Positions 32,965 through 42,108 of a DNA stretch of 64,000 nucleotides are shown piece by piece. Under the pieces are notes generated by a model that did not search any database, was not told where the DNA came from, and saw nothing but the letters and a program-made list of their open reading frames with translations. Numbering within the stretch: position 1 is the stretch's first letter; each line of letters starts with the position of its first letter. A program made the position numbers and the translations under genes. Origin of the DNA: CAYPHJ01 sp964410485 (lineage in GTDB: Bacteria > Desulfobacterota > Binatia > UBA9968); contig CAYPHJ010000007.1 of the NCBI GenBank assembly GCA_964410485.1, positions 10,456 to 74,455 on the forward strand, given 5' to 3'.

Positions 32965-33222
32965 TTAAAATCGTTCAGTTGCGCCAAGCCTGTTCTCGAT
33001 GCACGCGCGGGCGAATTGGCGCAGATATTCTTCAGCCTCAACGTGAGTTTTGAAGCTACGCTGGCTCGTAAACGTAACCTCATGGCCGTTTTCAAAGTTA
33101 ATATACCCGCTCCACGTCCATGCATAGCTGGCCGGGTCTTTCTTTAATATGCCGACGAAGCTTTGGTTGCGGTGAGAATCCCTTATCGTATACCTGCGTT
33201 TGTCTTCCATATCGGTTTTCAT
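32965..33222 (-). CDS. Hypothetical small protein
   Basis: 85 residues from the ATG at 33222 (the frame is open for 10 more codons and has a second Met four residues later). It is a beta-rich chain with alternating aromatic residues (YAWTWSGYINFENGHEV, then a TFTSQRSF segment) and one C-terminal helix (HVEAEEYLRQFARACIE). No domain is recognised. It has no signal peptide or membrane segment. The composition and a normal amphipathic helix make it a probable real gene. It sits between the CBS gene and the antiporter, on the opposite strand to both. Confidence 0.5.
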   Translation of the reverse strand: MKTDMEDKRRYTIRDSHRNQSFVGILKKDPASYAWTWSGYINFENGHEVTFTSQRSFKTHVEAEEYLRQFARACIENRLGATERF

Positions 33223-33436
33223 GCTACGACTGTACGGGTTGTGGAGCGTCATAGCAAACGTGAGCTGCCAGCGAGACCATCAAGGGGTAGATCGCCAGCA
33301 TTTCGTTACAACTCTTGTGTTGAAGGAATCCTACAGTGATTTGAAGGCCTTGAACCTTTGAACTATTGGAATTTGGTCCGCGCCATCGCTTTCTCTTGAG
33401 GCGTACGTTAGGCTCGTTAGAAGCGGGTGGACGAAT

Positions 33437-35107
33437 TTGAACTCTACGTTTTTGGAAATCACCGCGATCCTTGCTCTGGCAGCGGCACTCGGGCTTGTCG
33501 CGAGGGTCTTGCACCAGCCTCTGATCGTGGCCTTTCTCGTCGCCGGCATCGTTTCCGGACCCGGCGGGCTCGCTATTGTGCACACGCACGATTACGTGGC
33601 GCTGCTCTCCGAGATAGGGGTCGCCGTTTTGCTATTTGTCGTCGGTCTCAAGCTCGACCTGGGGCTCGTTCGCACCCTTGGGGGGGTGGCGCTGGCTACC
33701 GGGCTCGGGCAAGTCTTGTTCACATCCCTGTTTGGCTTCGCCATCTGTCTGGCGCTAGGGATAGCACCGCTACCGTCGCTCTACATCTCCGTCGCGCTCA
33801 CGTTTTCGAGCACGATCATTATTGTCAAGTTGCTCAGCGACAAGCGCGAAGTCGATTCGCTGCACGGCCGCATAGCGCTTGGTTTTCTGATCGTCCAGGA
33901 TCTGGCTGTGGTGTTTGCAATGATTGCGCTATCGGCCCTCGGCGTCGGCACGCAGCTGGACGGAGGTTCGCCCCTGCTCGCCCTGGCGCAGGTCGCCGGA
34001 GGCGGGGTCCTGTTGCTTGTGCTGCTGGCGCTGTTCATGCGGTTCGTAGCCGAACCTTTGCTGCATGCCGTGGCCAAGGTTTCAGAGTTGATGGTCACCT
34101 TCGTGATCGCGTGGGCAGTAGGTCTGGCCGCGGTCACTGATTTCATGGGTTTTGGCAAGGAACTTGGCGGCTTGCTCGGGGGAGTGAGTCTCGCTTCGAC
34201 GGGTTTCCGGGATGCTGTCGCTTCGCGCTTGGGCACGCTGCGTGACTTTCTCCTGCTTTTCTTTTTTGTCGGCTTGGGCCTGCAACTCGATCTTTCGCTG
34301 CTTGGAACGCAAATGCCCGCGGCGCTGTTGCTGTCGCTGTTCGTCCTGATCGGAAACCCGTTGATTGTCATGGTGATCATGGGCGCGATGGGATACCGTA
34401 AGCGCACTGGCTTTCTCGCCGGTCTGACGGTGGCGCAGATCAGCGAGTTCTCGCTCATATTTATGGCCATGGGCCTGACACTCGGGCACGTCGACGCGGA
34501 GTCGATGGGACTCGTAACTCTGGTCGGGATGATCACGATTACCCTGTCCACATACATGATTCTTTACTCGCAACAGCTCTACAGTTGGAGCGAACCACTT
34601 CTCGGCATCTTCGAACGAAAAATCCCGCACCGCGAGGAAATGGCGGATTCAAGTGAATACGCACGCGCGCGCTGCGACGTGATTATAGTCGGTATTGGAC
34701 GCTATGGCGGGGCACTGGCAAACGGACTCGAGCAACATGGCCTGACGGTTCTCGGCGTCGATGCTGATCCGGAAGCGGTCCAGGCCTGGGCCAAGCGCGG
34801 GCGTCCAGTGATTTACGGTGACGCCGGCGACCCAGGACTCCGTACCGAATTGCCGCTGGACCATGCCCGCTGGATCGTGATTGCAATTCCGCCCCATCCA
34901 CTCGGTCTTGCGCACGCCGACCCGCGCCACGCTCTGCTGCACGCGCTGCGCAGTCACGGGGGCGCATTCAAGATCGGCGTCATCGCGCGCGACGAGCAGG
35001 AAGCCGACACATTGGCGGCAGGCGGCGCCGACCTTGTACTGCAACCATTTCTCGATGCCGCCGTGCGCGCGATCGAACGGATTACCGGCGAATGGGAGCG
35101 GACGTAA
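33437..35107 (+). CDS. KefB-type monovalent cation:proton antiporter (CPA2) with TrkA-N domain
   Basis: 556 residues. Residues 1-385 form the 12-13 helix Na+/H+ exchanger domain, with the discontinuous-helix regions VAGIVSGPGG and the aspartate in FLIVQDLAVV typical of CPA2. Residues 408-540 are a cytosolic NAD(H)-binding TrkA-N (RCK) domain, with DVIIVGIGRYGGALANGL as its Rossmann loop. No C-terminal TrkA-C domain is seen. It is predicted to move K+ or Na+ against protons under control of NAD(H) or thiols. The start is a TTG at 33437, since no ATG precedes the first membrane helix in this frame; ribosome site not visible. Confidence 0.9.
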   Translation: MNSTFLEITAILALAAALGLVARVLHQPLIVAFLVAGIVSGPGGLAIVHTHDYVALLSEIGVAVLLFVVGLKLDLGLVRTLGGVALATGLGQVLFTSLFGFAICLALGIAPLPSLYISVALTFSSTIIIVKLLSDKREVDSLHGRIALGFLIVQDLAVVFAMIALSALGVGTQLDGGSPLLALAQVAGGGVLLLVLLALFMRFVAEPLLHAVAKVSELMVTFVIAWAVGLAAVTDFMGFGKELGGLLGGVSLASTGFRDAVASRLGTLRDFLLLFFFVGLGLQLDLSLLGTQMPAALLLSLFVLIGNPLIVMVIMGAMGYRKRTGFLAGLTVAQISEFSLIFMAMGLTLGHVDAESMGLVTLVGMITITLSTYMILYSQQLYSWSEPLLGIFERKIPHREEMADSSEYARARCDVIIVGIGRYGGALANGLEQHGLTVLGVDADPEAVQAWAKRGRPVIYGDAGDPGLRTELPLDHARWIVIAIPPHPLGLAHADPRHALLHALRSHGGAFKIGVIARDEQEADTLAAGGADLVLQPFLDAAVRAIERITGEWERT

Positions 35108-35180
35108 TCGCTGGCTCGCTGCGAAACTGTTCAAGGTTAAACGTGGAATCCGAACGTGGAACGCAGGCTTGCCCTTGAAA

Positions 35181-35230
35181 TTGAACCCTTGAACGGGCAA
35201 TTACCGCTTGAACCTTTGAACTTTTGAACC
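35181..35230. repeat. TTGAAC octamer repeats
   Basis: TTGAAC occurs at 35181, 35189, 35208, 35216 and 35224, mostly 8 bases apart. The same kind of repeat recurs in intergenic DNA near 33350, 50632, 51485, 55110, 55778 and 56333, always outside genes. Confidence 0.6.
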
Positions 35231-35322
35231 AGGGTCCGCCGACGCAGCCGGATAGTCTTGATCGAGTGTGTCGATTCGGATACCGTTCCACTGAAAAATC
35301 TTCAACATCTGGAGGAGAATCC

Positions 35323-36240
35323 ATGGAGAGAAAAAAAGCCAGCGATTTCGATCCTGAACTGCTCGGTCTGTTCCATCGTTACATCCATGGCGGCATCAAC
35401 CGCCGTGAGTTTTTGGACGGTGCCGCTAAATTTGCCGTTGGCGGCCTGACCGCGACGGCCTTATGGGACATGCTTCGGCCCAACTATGCTTTGGCACAAC
35501 AAGTCCCCAAAGATGATAAGCGCATCAAAGCCGGCTACACAATGTATCCGTCCCCCAAAGGCAACTCGCCAAAAGGGACGATGCGCGGCTTGCTTGCGCA
35601 TCCGGCGAGCGGAGCTAAGTTTCCAGCCGTGTTAGTTATTCACGAGAACCGCGGACTCAATCCCTATATTGAGGACGTTGTCCGGCGGTTGGCCGTCAGT
35701 GGTTTCCTGGCCCTCGGACCGGATGCAATCTGGCCGCTTGGGGGCTACCCGGCCGTAGACAAGTATGGCGCCGAAGCCGATGAAAAGGCACTGGCAATGC
35801 AGAAGCAACTCGATCCCGCGAAGATAACCGAAGACTTTGTCGCTGCGGCGGAGTTCCTTTTAAAACATCCTCAATCCACCGGCAAGGTCGGAGCGGTTGG
35901 TTTCTGTGTCGGCGGCACCATGGTGAACAGCCTGGCTGTGCGGATGCCGGAACTGGCTGCGGGCGTACCCTTCTATGGGTCCGCACCGGCGCTTGAGGGT
36001 GTGCCGCGGATCAAGGCCGCATTATTAATTCATTTTGCCGAGCAGGATCCCCGCGTTAACGAGAGGTGGCCGGATTACGAGGCCGCCCTGAAGGCCAATA
36101 ATGTTCAATATGAGGCTTACGTCTATCCCAAGACGAATCACGGCTTTCACAACGATACCACACCGCGATATAACGAAGGCGCAGCCAAATTAGCTTGGCG
36201 GCGCACCATTGAGCATTTCAACAAGACGCTAAAATCATGA
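35323..36240 (+). CDS. Exported dienelactone hydrolase family protein
   Basis: 305 residues from the ATG behind GGAGGAG; a longer open frame to 35224 lies in the repeat region. A Tat signal is present: NRREFLDGAAKFAVGG (residues about 26-41) followed by a hydrophobic stretch, so it is folded in the cytoplasm and exported. The alpha/beta hydrolase domain has the dienelactone hydrolase nucleophile motif GFCVGGT (Cys instead of Ser), the Asp in FAEQDPRVN and the His in NHGFHND. The family opens lactones such as dienelactone in chloroaromatic breakdown; exported forms often act on carboxylic esters of unknown identity. No neighbour clarifies its substrate. Confidence 0.9.
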   Translation: MERKKASDFDPELLGLFHRYIHGGINRREFLDGAAKFAVGGLTATALWDMLRPNYALAQQVPKDDKRIKAGYTMYPSPKGNSPKGTMRGLLAHPASGAKFPAVLVIHENRGLNPYIEDVVRRLAVSGFLALGPDAIWPLGGYPAVDKYGAEADEKALAMQKQLDPAKITEDFVAAAEFLLKHPQSTGKVGAVGFCVGGTMVNSLAVRMPELAAGVPFYGSAPALEGVPRIKAALLIHFAEQDPRVNERWPDYEAALKANNVQYEAYVYPKTNHGFHNDTTPRYNEGAAKLAWRRTIEHFNKTLKS

Positions 36241-36347
36241 CCAATTGATTTGCGCCAGCAGTGAATTGATTTCGGGGACGCGGCGCCAAGTAGCGTTCGG
36301 CGCCGTGCCTTCGATGTACGCTCAAGAAGCCATGCACCAACCAGGCA

Positions 36348-37382
36348 TCAATCGAGGATTCTGGCCAGATCTACAAGAAGATCCTTTGGCACGGTAAAGA
36401 TCCGCTTCACCACGTTTTCAACCTCCTCCCCTGAAACAGGGTCGATCTCCAGCATCATCTTTTTCGCCTCAGCCAGGTAGGCCGGATCCTTCATGGCCGC
36501 CGTAAAGGATTTACGCAGCTGGCCGAGCAGCTCCGGAGATACGCCTGGGGTGGTAAAAAATGGCCAAGCCATTACATTTGGGATGAGCCTCGTCTCCCAC
36601 AGGATCCTTGCCTTCTTGTCCTTAATGAGATCAAAAACCCACGGTACTCCCATGCCGTCAAGCTCAGGGTTTCTTTCGACGGACATATACACAACGACGT
36701 TCACAAACTTGTCCCTGAACCAGTCCGGGCGCAAAGCCCTGTGAGCGGACCAGGTGCCGCACATATTCTCCACCTCCCCTCTTTCCATCGCGGGGTAAAT
36801 ACCCGCCGCGCCAGGAAAACCGCTGATCAGTCTGAAGTTAGTGCCAAGGGTCGCGTTGGCAAGCTTTGGGAAATCGTCAGTATCTGCCCCGGGCCCTGAA
36901 CCGCCTGCGATCAATGGACGAGAAGAGCCGATCAAATCCTTGATAGTCTTGAAAGGGGTATCATGGCGAGCGATGCACGCGGAGGTCTCCTGGCTTGTGC
37001 TCGCAATCCAGCCGAACTGGCTTGCGTTATACAAAACCTTCTCTCCTTTTACTTCACGGAGCGCTTGGTCCAGGGCCAAGTTCCTGAACACGGTACCGAT
37101 TGTCTGGCCATCTCGCTTTGCCACATTATAAAGGTAGTTCGTCGCGACGATGCCACCTGCGCCGGGCATGTTCTGAACTACAAAGCTCGGCTTTCCCCGG
37201 ATGTGTTTTCCCAAGTGCCTTGCAAGCAGCCGAGCGTGCGCATCATAGAGCCCACCAGCGGCGTACGAGACAATCAGATTGATCCTCTTGCCCTTGTAAA
37301 AGTCCTGCGCGCAAACTGGGTGCAAAAGGAAAGCAAAAAACCCAACGAACCAGCCACCTATCCAAAAAACCTTTTTCGGCAT
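36348..37382 (-). CDS. Tripartite tricarboxylate transporter (Bug) solute receptor
   Basis: 344 residues from the ATG behind AAGGAGG; the frame runs 53 codons further upstream without support. A signal peptide ends near CAQDFYKGK (about residue 25). The periplasmic-binding domain has the family signs: INLIVSYAAGGLYDAHAR, QNMPGAGGIVATNYLYN and ISGFPGAAGIYPAMERGE. It captures carboxylates or related small solutes and hands them to a TctAB-type permease. No tctA or tctB is in the window, so it is an orphan receptor, as is common in the family. It differs from the usual Bug motif set by several substitutions in the ligand loop. Confidence 0.88.
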   Translation of the reverse strand: MPKKVFWIGGWFVGFFAFLLHPVCAQDFYKGKRINLIVSYAAGGLYDAHARLLARHLGKHIRGKPSFVVQNMPGAGGIVATNYLYNVAKRDGQTIGTVFRNLALDQALREVKGEKVLYNASQFGWIASTSQETSACIARHDTPFKTIKDLIGSSRPLIAGGSGPGADTDDFPKLANATLGTNFRLISGFPGAAGIYPAMERGEVENMCGTWSAHRALRPDWFRDKFVNVVVYMSVERNPELDGMGVPWVFDLIKDKKARILWETRLIPNVMAWPFFTTPGVSPELLGQLRKSFTAAMKDPAYLAEAKKMMLEIDPVSGEEVENVVKRIFTVPKDLLVDLARILD

Positions 37383-37602
37383 GGCGGCCTCCTTTTTGGG
37401 ATTCTGGCCCAGAGCACTACCAGAGAGCAGATTCCAGATCAATCCGAGGCATTGCACTGGGCGCTGCTCCTTGAACTTTAACCGCCAGCCTACCTTACGG
37501 ATCATCACGGTGGAGCGCGGCCGCGCGCTGCTGACCGGCAAACCCGATTGGCAATCGCGGGCGATCGGGAAAAACTCGCGCGCGACTCAAGGTCTAAGGT
37601 AT

Positions 37603-37998
37603 TTAGCGTTCCGCTAGAAAAGAAAGGAGGATTTCCCTATGCCGCGGCCCGTCAAGCTCCACCAGTACAATACGCTGCCAAGTGCCCAATACCAGTTTTC
37701 GATTCTTTACAGGAACTAGGAGAGAAGTGCCGATCAACGAAGACACCAGGTGATCAGGAAAATGCGCCGGGTCGTGGGGATGGCGATATTTGAGTCGCGG
37801 CACCAGCGCGCCGAATGCTTCGAGCATGTCCAGGTCCGTTCCGGGATCCAGATCGGCCGTGGTCAGGGCAGCCGTTGTGTGAGTCAGGAACAGATGACAG
37901 AGTCCATCGCCCGCGAAACTTTCGAGACTCTTCTGTACGATATCCGAGATGTCTTTGATTTCTTTTTTCTTCTCCGTCTGAACTTTTATTATCTTCAT
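37603..37998 (-). CDS. YjbQ/UPF0047 family protein
   Basis: 131 residues from the ATG in GGAGCTTATGAAG; the frame extends 49 codons upstream without a ribosome site. Residues 40-60 read HTTAALTTADLDPGTDLDML and the C-terminal half HPHDPAHFPDHLVSSLIG and KLVLGTWQRIVLVELDGPR, the conserved blocks of the family. Members form trimers and can act weakly as thiamine phosphate synthases; their true role is not settled. His residues in HTT and HPHD...HFPDH probably bind metal. It is divergent from the RNase HI gene. Confidence 0.9.
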   Translation of the reverse strand: MKIIKVQTEKKKEIKDISDIVQKSLESFAGDGLCHLFLTHTTAALTTADLDPGTDLDMLEAFGALVPRLKYRHPHDPAHFPDHLVSSLIGTSLLVPVKNRKLVLGTWQRIVLVELDGPRHREILLSFLAER

Positions 37999-38258
37999 AA
38001 GCTCCGATCCAGGCCAACGCGATCTCATAGCTGGCATCACCTGCTCAACTTGGAAGCTGTGAAACAAAATATCGATCCGCGCGCTCCGCCCCTTGACGCT
38101 GCGGGGGCTCAGGACGCGCCGGAGTTGCGCAAATCCAATTCGCATGATCTCCTCCGGCTGGTCAATATTATCCGGTTGTTGTGATCAGATTGTACGAATC
38201 GGTGGCAATCTTACAAGACGGTCTCGAAATCGGAGCGGACGTGTTATCATGCGCGTCT

Positions 38259-38720
38259 ATGGATGAACGAAAACCGTTTCCCCATGTAGAAATCTTTACG
38301 GATGGGGCGTGCTTTGGCAATCCTGGACCCGGCGGCTGGGGCGCAATCCTACGTTACGGCAAAACCGTAAAGGAACTTTGCGGCGCCGAGCCCCGCACTA
38401 CCAACAATCGTATGGAATTGACGGCTGCGATCAAGGCGCTTAGCTCGCTAAAATATCCATGCGCCGTTACGTTGACCACCGACTCGGAATACCTGCGGAA
38501 AGGTATTACCGAATGGCTCCCGCGCTGGAAGGCGCGCGGTTGGAAGACTTTGCAGAAAGAGCCGGTAAAAAATCAGGACTTATGGCAATTACTCGATGAA
38601 GCAGCGAGTCGGCACGAGATAAACTGGCGCTGGGTGCGGGGGCACAATGGTCACCCGGAAAACGAACGCGCGGATTATCTCGCCAAGCTTGCCATCAAAG
38701 AACAGCAAGCCGGTGCCTGA
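38259..38720 (+). CDS. rnhA: Ribonuclease HI
   Basis: 153 residues from the ATG at 38259; the frame is open 26 codons further, but RNase HI starts near here. It cuts the RNA strand of RNA-DNA hybrids and helps remove primers. All four catalytic acids are found: Asp15 (FTDGAC), Glu53 (NNRMELTA), Asp75 (TTDSEYL) and Asp139 (HNGHPENERADYLA). The basic protrusion (PRWKARGWKTLQK) that binds the hybrid is present as in the E. coli enzyme. A repeat element begins 4 bp after the stop. Confidence 0.95.
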   Translation: MDERKPFPHVEIFTDGACFGNPGPGGWGAILRYGKTVKELCGAEPRTTNNRMELTAAIKALSSLKYPCAVTLTTDSEYLRKGITEWLPRWKARGWKTLQKEPVKNQDLWQLLDEAASRHEINWRWVRGHNGHPENERADYLAKLAIKEQQAGA

Positions 38721-38724
38721 AATC

Positions 38725-38858
38725 CTAGCAGGCTGCTGAAAAACTCTCCGTTCACCCCTTCGAGAACCTCGGGGCGAACGGAGAGGAACTTGAAATGAGT
38801 AGGGATTTTCCGTTCATGCTGTCGAAGCATTCCGAATCTTTTTTCAGCAACCTGCTAG
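38725..38858. repeat. MITE-like element with 19-bp terminal inverted repeats
   Basis: CTAGCAGGCTGCTGAAAAA at the left matches, with one mismatch, the reverse complement of the right end TTTTTTCAGCAACCTGCTAG. Within it lies a second hairpin, CTCCGTTC-CCCC with GGGG-GAACGGAG (38746-38785). Size 134 bp, no coding capacity. The ends match those of the element at 21478-21590. Confidence 0.75.
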
Positions 38859-38889
38859 TGACACTAGAACGGACTGGCCGGCGCGGCCA

Positions 38890-39267
38890 CTAAGGCTTCT
38901 GCACTTCGGCATTTATCAGCTCAATTAGCTTTTGACGGAGATCCTCGTCAGTGCGCGCCATCTCGAAGATCTGAACGTAGCTTTCTTCAGTCAGTCCTTC
39001 CTTCGCAAGCACTTCGTGCATTTTTGAAACAGCCTCTTTTTCAATGGCCTTGGCCTCTTCAGGATCCTTAGCTTCTTTCATCTGCGGTGCATACGATTCG
39101 CGAATCTTTTCGAATTCAACGTAAACCTTAGCGAAAGACCTCATTTGGCTCTCACTAATGTTCATTTGCTGTGCCGACTCTTGAGCTTGGCCTGCCTGCA
39201 AGTATGGCACAATAGATATAGCCACGACGATAATCGCCGAGATGATGTTTAGCCGCGCTCTGTGCAT
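38890..39267 (-). CDS. DUF4168 family secreted protein
   Basis: 125 residues from the ATG behind AAGGAGG. A signal peptide covers residues 1-29, ending GQAQE. The mature part is one DUF4168 domain, a helical fold: FAKVYVEFEKIRE, then a charged helix with AKAIEKEAVSKMHEVLAKEG and GLTEESYVQIFEMA. Function is unknown; homologues are common in cyanobacteria and proteobacteria and are thought to sit in the periplasm. The gene is alone, next to the repeat element, with 690 bp of empty sequence upstream. Confidence 0.85.
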   Translation of the reverse strand: MHRARLNIISAIIVVAISIVPYLQAGQAQESAQQMNISESQMRSFAKVYVEFEKIRESYAPQMKEAKDPEEAKAIEKEAVSKMHEVLAKEGLTEESYVQIFEMARTDEDLRQKLIELINAEVQKP

Positions 39268-39956
39268 GGATACCTCCTTGAAGAACAACTGGTCTTTGGC
39301 AGAGCGCAAGACACATGCCACACGCCCTCAAATCCAGAATTGGCGAATCCGGCTTGACGCGTTCCGGCGCGCCCGTGCTCGTTTCGTGCGTGCGTCCCGC
39401 TCAACGACGCGTAGATCAACACGCTACCGTTCCAGTCGTCCTTAGTTTGTTTGCTTCAAAGTTCCCGTCAGGCGAACGTGGACTTTTCATTGGCAGCTTT
39501 AACCAATTCTGTATTGTAAAGAGGACACCCGAAATGTTGACTACGGGGGATTCCTCCTAGATTCGAGACAAACCGCGCGCCTTCCATTTGCGTTGATACT
39601 GGCGCACGTTAAAAGTTTGAACTGCTTCAAACCATTCGACACTGCCCAGCGCAACTCTTTGAACCGCCGACAACATTGAATACAGTGACGCATGGTTTGA
39701 ACTCTATTCTGAATTCCTTCCTCTTATTCGATCCGCTGCGGTCGGTTCGGCGTGACCATGTTCGCCACCTATCCGATCGACCTGCACTTGCCAAGAAGAT
39801 GCCAGCCAGGCGCTTGACGTCTCCGCCATTTCAATAATAAGGATCGAAATCAGATGTTTCCCGTACCTATTCGGCGGTGCCTCGTCGGCGGGATTCAAAA
39901 AGGAAATCATAATGCGGCGGATTATGGCGCGCCCTGAACACACCGGTCACGATTAG
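39268..39956. other. Intergenic, 690 bp, no supported gene
   Basis: Only short mirror-image frames are found. No hairpin, tRNA or repeat was recognised apart from scattered TTTGAAC-like strings near 39613 and 39690. Confidence 0.4.
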
Positions 39957-40853
39957 ATGCCCCCTCGCGAACGACGCAAACAGGAGCGCGCGCTGGCGCT
40001 TGTTATCTGGCTTGATTTACTTCTGGTCGTCCCCTATTTTATCGTCGCGATTTGGTCCGGATCGCTGGCCATGCTGGCCGAGGTATTGCGCGGCGGTCTG
40101 CTCCTGATCGTGACTGCGTTTTCGCTTCGCACCCTGCGCCGGATCCATCGAGGCCTGATCGTCGATTACGATTACGGTATCGGCAAGCTGGAGCGTGCCT
40201 TGTCAGGGATGGTGGCGGTGCTTCTCCTCGTGGCAGCAGGATTCGTTGTCGCGCGCGCTTTCATACTGGCGCCAGAACCACCGCCTTCGCTTTTAGCGGC
40301 AAGGCTGGCTATTGTCTTCGTGCTTATCAATCTCGGTGTTAACTCAGTGCCGCTCGTACCCCTCTGGCGCTCGATGCGTGCTCAGCCCTCCGTGATCGTG
40401 GTCTCTCAATTCCGCGCGCGTCTTGCCAAAGCCGTAAGCTCGGTGGTGGTGGTCGCCTGTGTCGTCATTCACAGCGTTGCCTCCGAGCCGATGGTCGGGC
40501 GAGTCGCCGATAATGTCGGCGCGCTGCTCGTGGTGGGCTTCATGATCGTGATCGCGGTCGGGCTGTTGCGCGAGACGGTGCCGGATCTTCTGGATCGCGC
40601 GATTGCCGAGCCAATGCAAGTGCAGGTCAACCGCACGCTGGCGGCCTTTTTCCACGACTATGACGAGCTGATTTCGGTGCGCACGCGCCGCTCCGGCAAT
40701 GTCGCTCACGTCGAGATCACGCTGGGTTTCGCTCAGGACAAAAGCGTCGGCGAGGTCTCGAGGATTGTCGCCCGGATGCGGGATCATCTCCGGGAAGCGA
40801 TCCCGAACAGCGACATCGTTATCGTGCCTCGAGCTAGCGGTTGGAACAAATAG
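39957..40853 (+). CDS. CDF-family transporter homologue lacking the metal-binding residues
   Basis: 298 residues, six predicted membrane helices and a cytosolic C-terminal domain, as in cation diffusion facilitators. SGSLAMLAEVLRGGLLLIV occupies helix 2 and YDYGIGKLERALSG the loop after it, where CDF proteins have a H/D-x3-D metal site and a YGxxRxE loop. In helix 2 the Asp is absent and Arg-Gly-Gly stands in its place. In helix 5 (VVVACVVIHSVASEP) the HxxxD pair is not seen either. The C-terminal domain ALxx-like fold with VAHVEITLGF and SDIVIVP is kept. It may therefore not carry Zn or Mn, or it may move another ion. No ribosome site is obvious. Confidence 0.7.
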   Translation: MPPRERRKQERALALVIWLDLLLVVPYFIVAIWSGSLAMLAEVLRGGLLLIVTAFSLRTLRRIHRGLIVDYDYGIGKLERALSGMVAVLLLVAAGFVVARAFILAPEPPPSLLAARLAIVFVLINLGVNSVPLVPLWRSMRAQPSVIVVSQFRARLAKAVSSVVVVACVVIHSVASEPMVGRVADNVGALLVVGFMIVIAVGLLRETVPDLLDRAIAEPMQVQVNRTLAAFFHDYDELISVRTRRSGNVAHVEITLGFAQDKSVGEVSRIVARMRDHLREAIPNSDIVIVPRASGWNK

Positions 40854-40904
40854 TCAAATAACACGCTATCGCGCCCCGTTAAAACTCGGCCGCTATGCGC
40901 AGCT

Positions 40905-41864
40905 CTACGCGGCCTTCTTGTTTTGCCATAAACTCGTTAATCGAGCGCGTTCGTTCTTCTCCAGATGGCTGAGGGCTTGATCTACGATATCCAAGCCGAC
41001 CATTTTGTTCCACGCAGCGATGAGCCGCAGCGTCATCGGACCCGGCGCGCCTTTTCCGATCGTGGCGCCGTTTACGCTACGCACCGGAACAATGGTCGGG
41101 CTGGTGCTCGCCAGAAACGCTTCATCTGCAGTGTACAGATCGTACGGCGTGAAATCATTCTCGACGATCTCGATACCCAGCTGTCTTGCCAGATCACAGA
41201 TGGCGTCCTTGGTGATACCGCCAAGGACGTTACGATCGGTTGGCATGCACAATTTCCCGTTGACCACTATGAAAACATTATGGGCGCTGGTCTCGCTCAA
41301 GTTACCGTGAATATCGAGCATCAATGGAATGGCCCGAGGATCAACTTGCTTCGCTTCGAAGCTCGCCATGTTGTGGTTCATCTTATTGGTAATCTTGGCT
41401 TTCGACTCGAGACACTCCGGTGGGATGCGCCGCGTCGAGGGAATCACGATCGGCGCGCCTTCGACATAAAAGCCGGCGAATTCGGGGAAATTGACTATAA
41501 CCGAATAGACCGTTACCGTGGCGTCGCCGGCCACGCGATTGCCCCTCGAAGAACGCACACCGCGGCTCACGACCTGCCACAAGGCAAGATCCTCGTTGGC
41601 GGCTAATAGCGACTTGTTGCGCTCCAGTACCTCCAGCGTAATCTTCTCCATCTCTTCCAGCGACATGCCGCAATTGATGCGGGTGTACTGCAGCGAGCGA
41701 AAAAGCCGTTCGGTATGCTCGCGTAGGCGAAACGGCTTGTGCGCGAACGTCCGGGTGACATCGTAGACACCGTCACCGGCATTAAAGCCGCTGTCAAACA
41801 CCGACACCTTCGCCTGGCTCTCCGGCACAAACGCACCGTTCAGGTACACAATACGTTCTTCCAT
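40905..41864 (-). CDS. Class IV (fold-type IV) aminotransferase
   Basis: 319 residues from the ATG behind AAAGGGGAC; the frame extends 32 codons upstream. PLP-dependent transaminase of the branched-chain/D-amino acid family. The N-terminus VYLNGAFVPESQAKVSVFD and the tail of the motif GDGVYDVTRTF are typical. The PLP lysine is in SKAKITNKMNHNMASFEAKQ, and GNLSETSAHNVFIV and LGGITKDAICDLA hold the cofactor-phosphate contacts. BCAT, D-amino acid and (R)-amine transaminases are hard to separate; the substrate loop gives no clear match to any. Convergent with the CDF-like gene. Confidence 0.88.
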   Translation of the reverse strand: MEERIVYLNGAFVPESQAKVSVFDSGFNAGDGVYDVTRTFAHKPFRLREHTERLFRSLQYTRINCGMSLEEMEKITLEVLERNKSLLAANEDLALWQVVSRGVRSSRGNRVAGDATVTVYSVIVNFPEFAGFYVEGAPIVIPSTRRIPPECLESKAKITNKMNHNMASFEAKQVDPRAIPLMLDIHGNLSETSAHNVFIVVNGKLCMPTDRNVLGGITKDAICDLARQLGIEIVENDFTPYDLYTADEAFLASTSPTIVPVRSVNGATIGKGAPGPMTLRLIAAWNKMVGLDIVDQALSHLEKNERARLTSLWQNKKAA

Positions 41865-42108
41865 CGGTTTGTCCCCTTTCGCTCTGCATTGAGTTTTCCG
41901 CAACAGGTGAGGCGTTTTTACTTGTGTTCGGCGAAGCCTGTCAAGCTCAGCAGGGGTCATGGGCTAATCTCCGTTGAAAGAGAAGAGGCGTAGCTTGCCA
42001 GATTGGGAGCAACTCTCGAATCGAAGATTTCTCGCGCAAGCGCCAAGAACGCGTTCGGTGTCATTTTTTTTTGGCGAACTTTGCGCCTCTGCGGGAAAAT
42101 ACTCCCGA

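Noticed and set aside
33781..34557. Minus-strand open frame of 258 codons
   Set aside because: Antisense to the KefB-type antiporter; Ser/Arg/Pro-rich without any motif.
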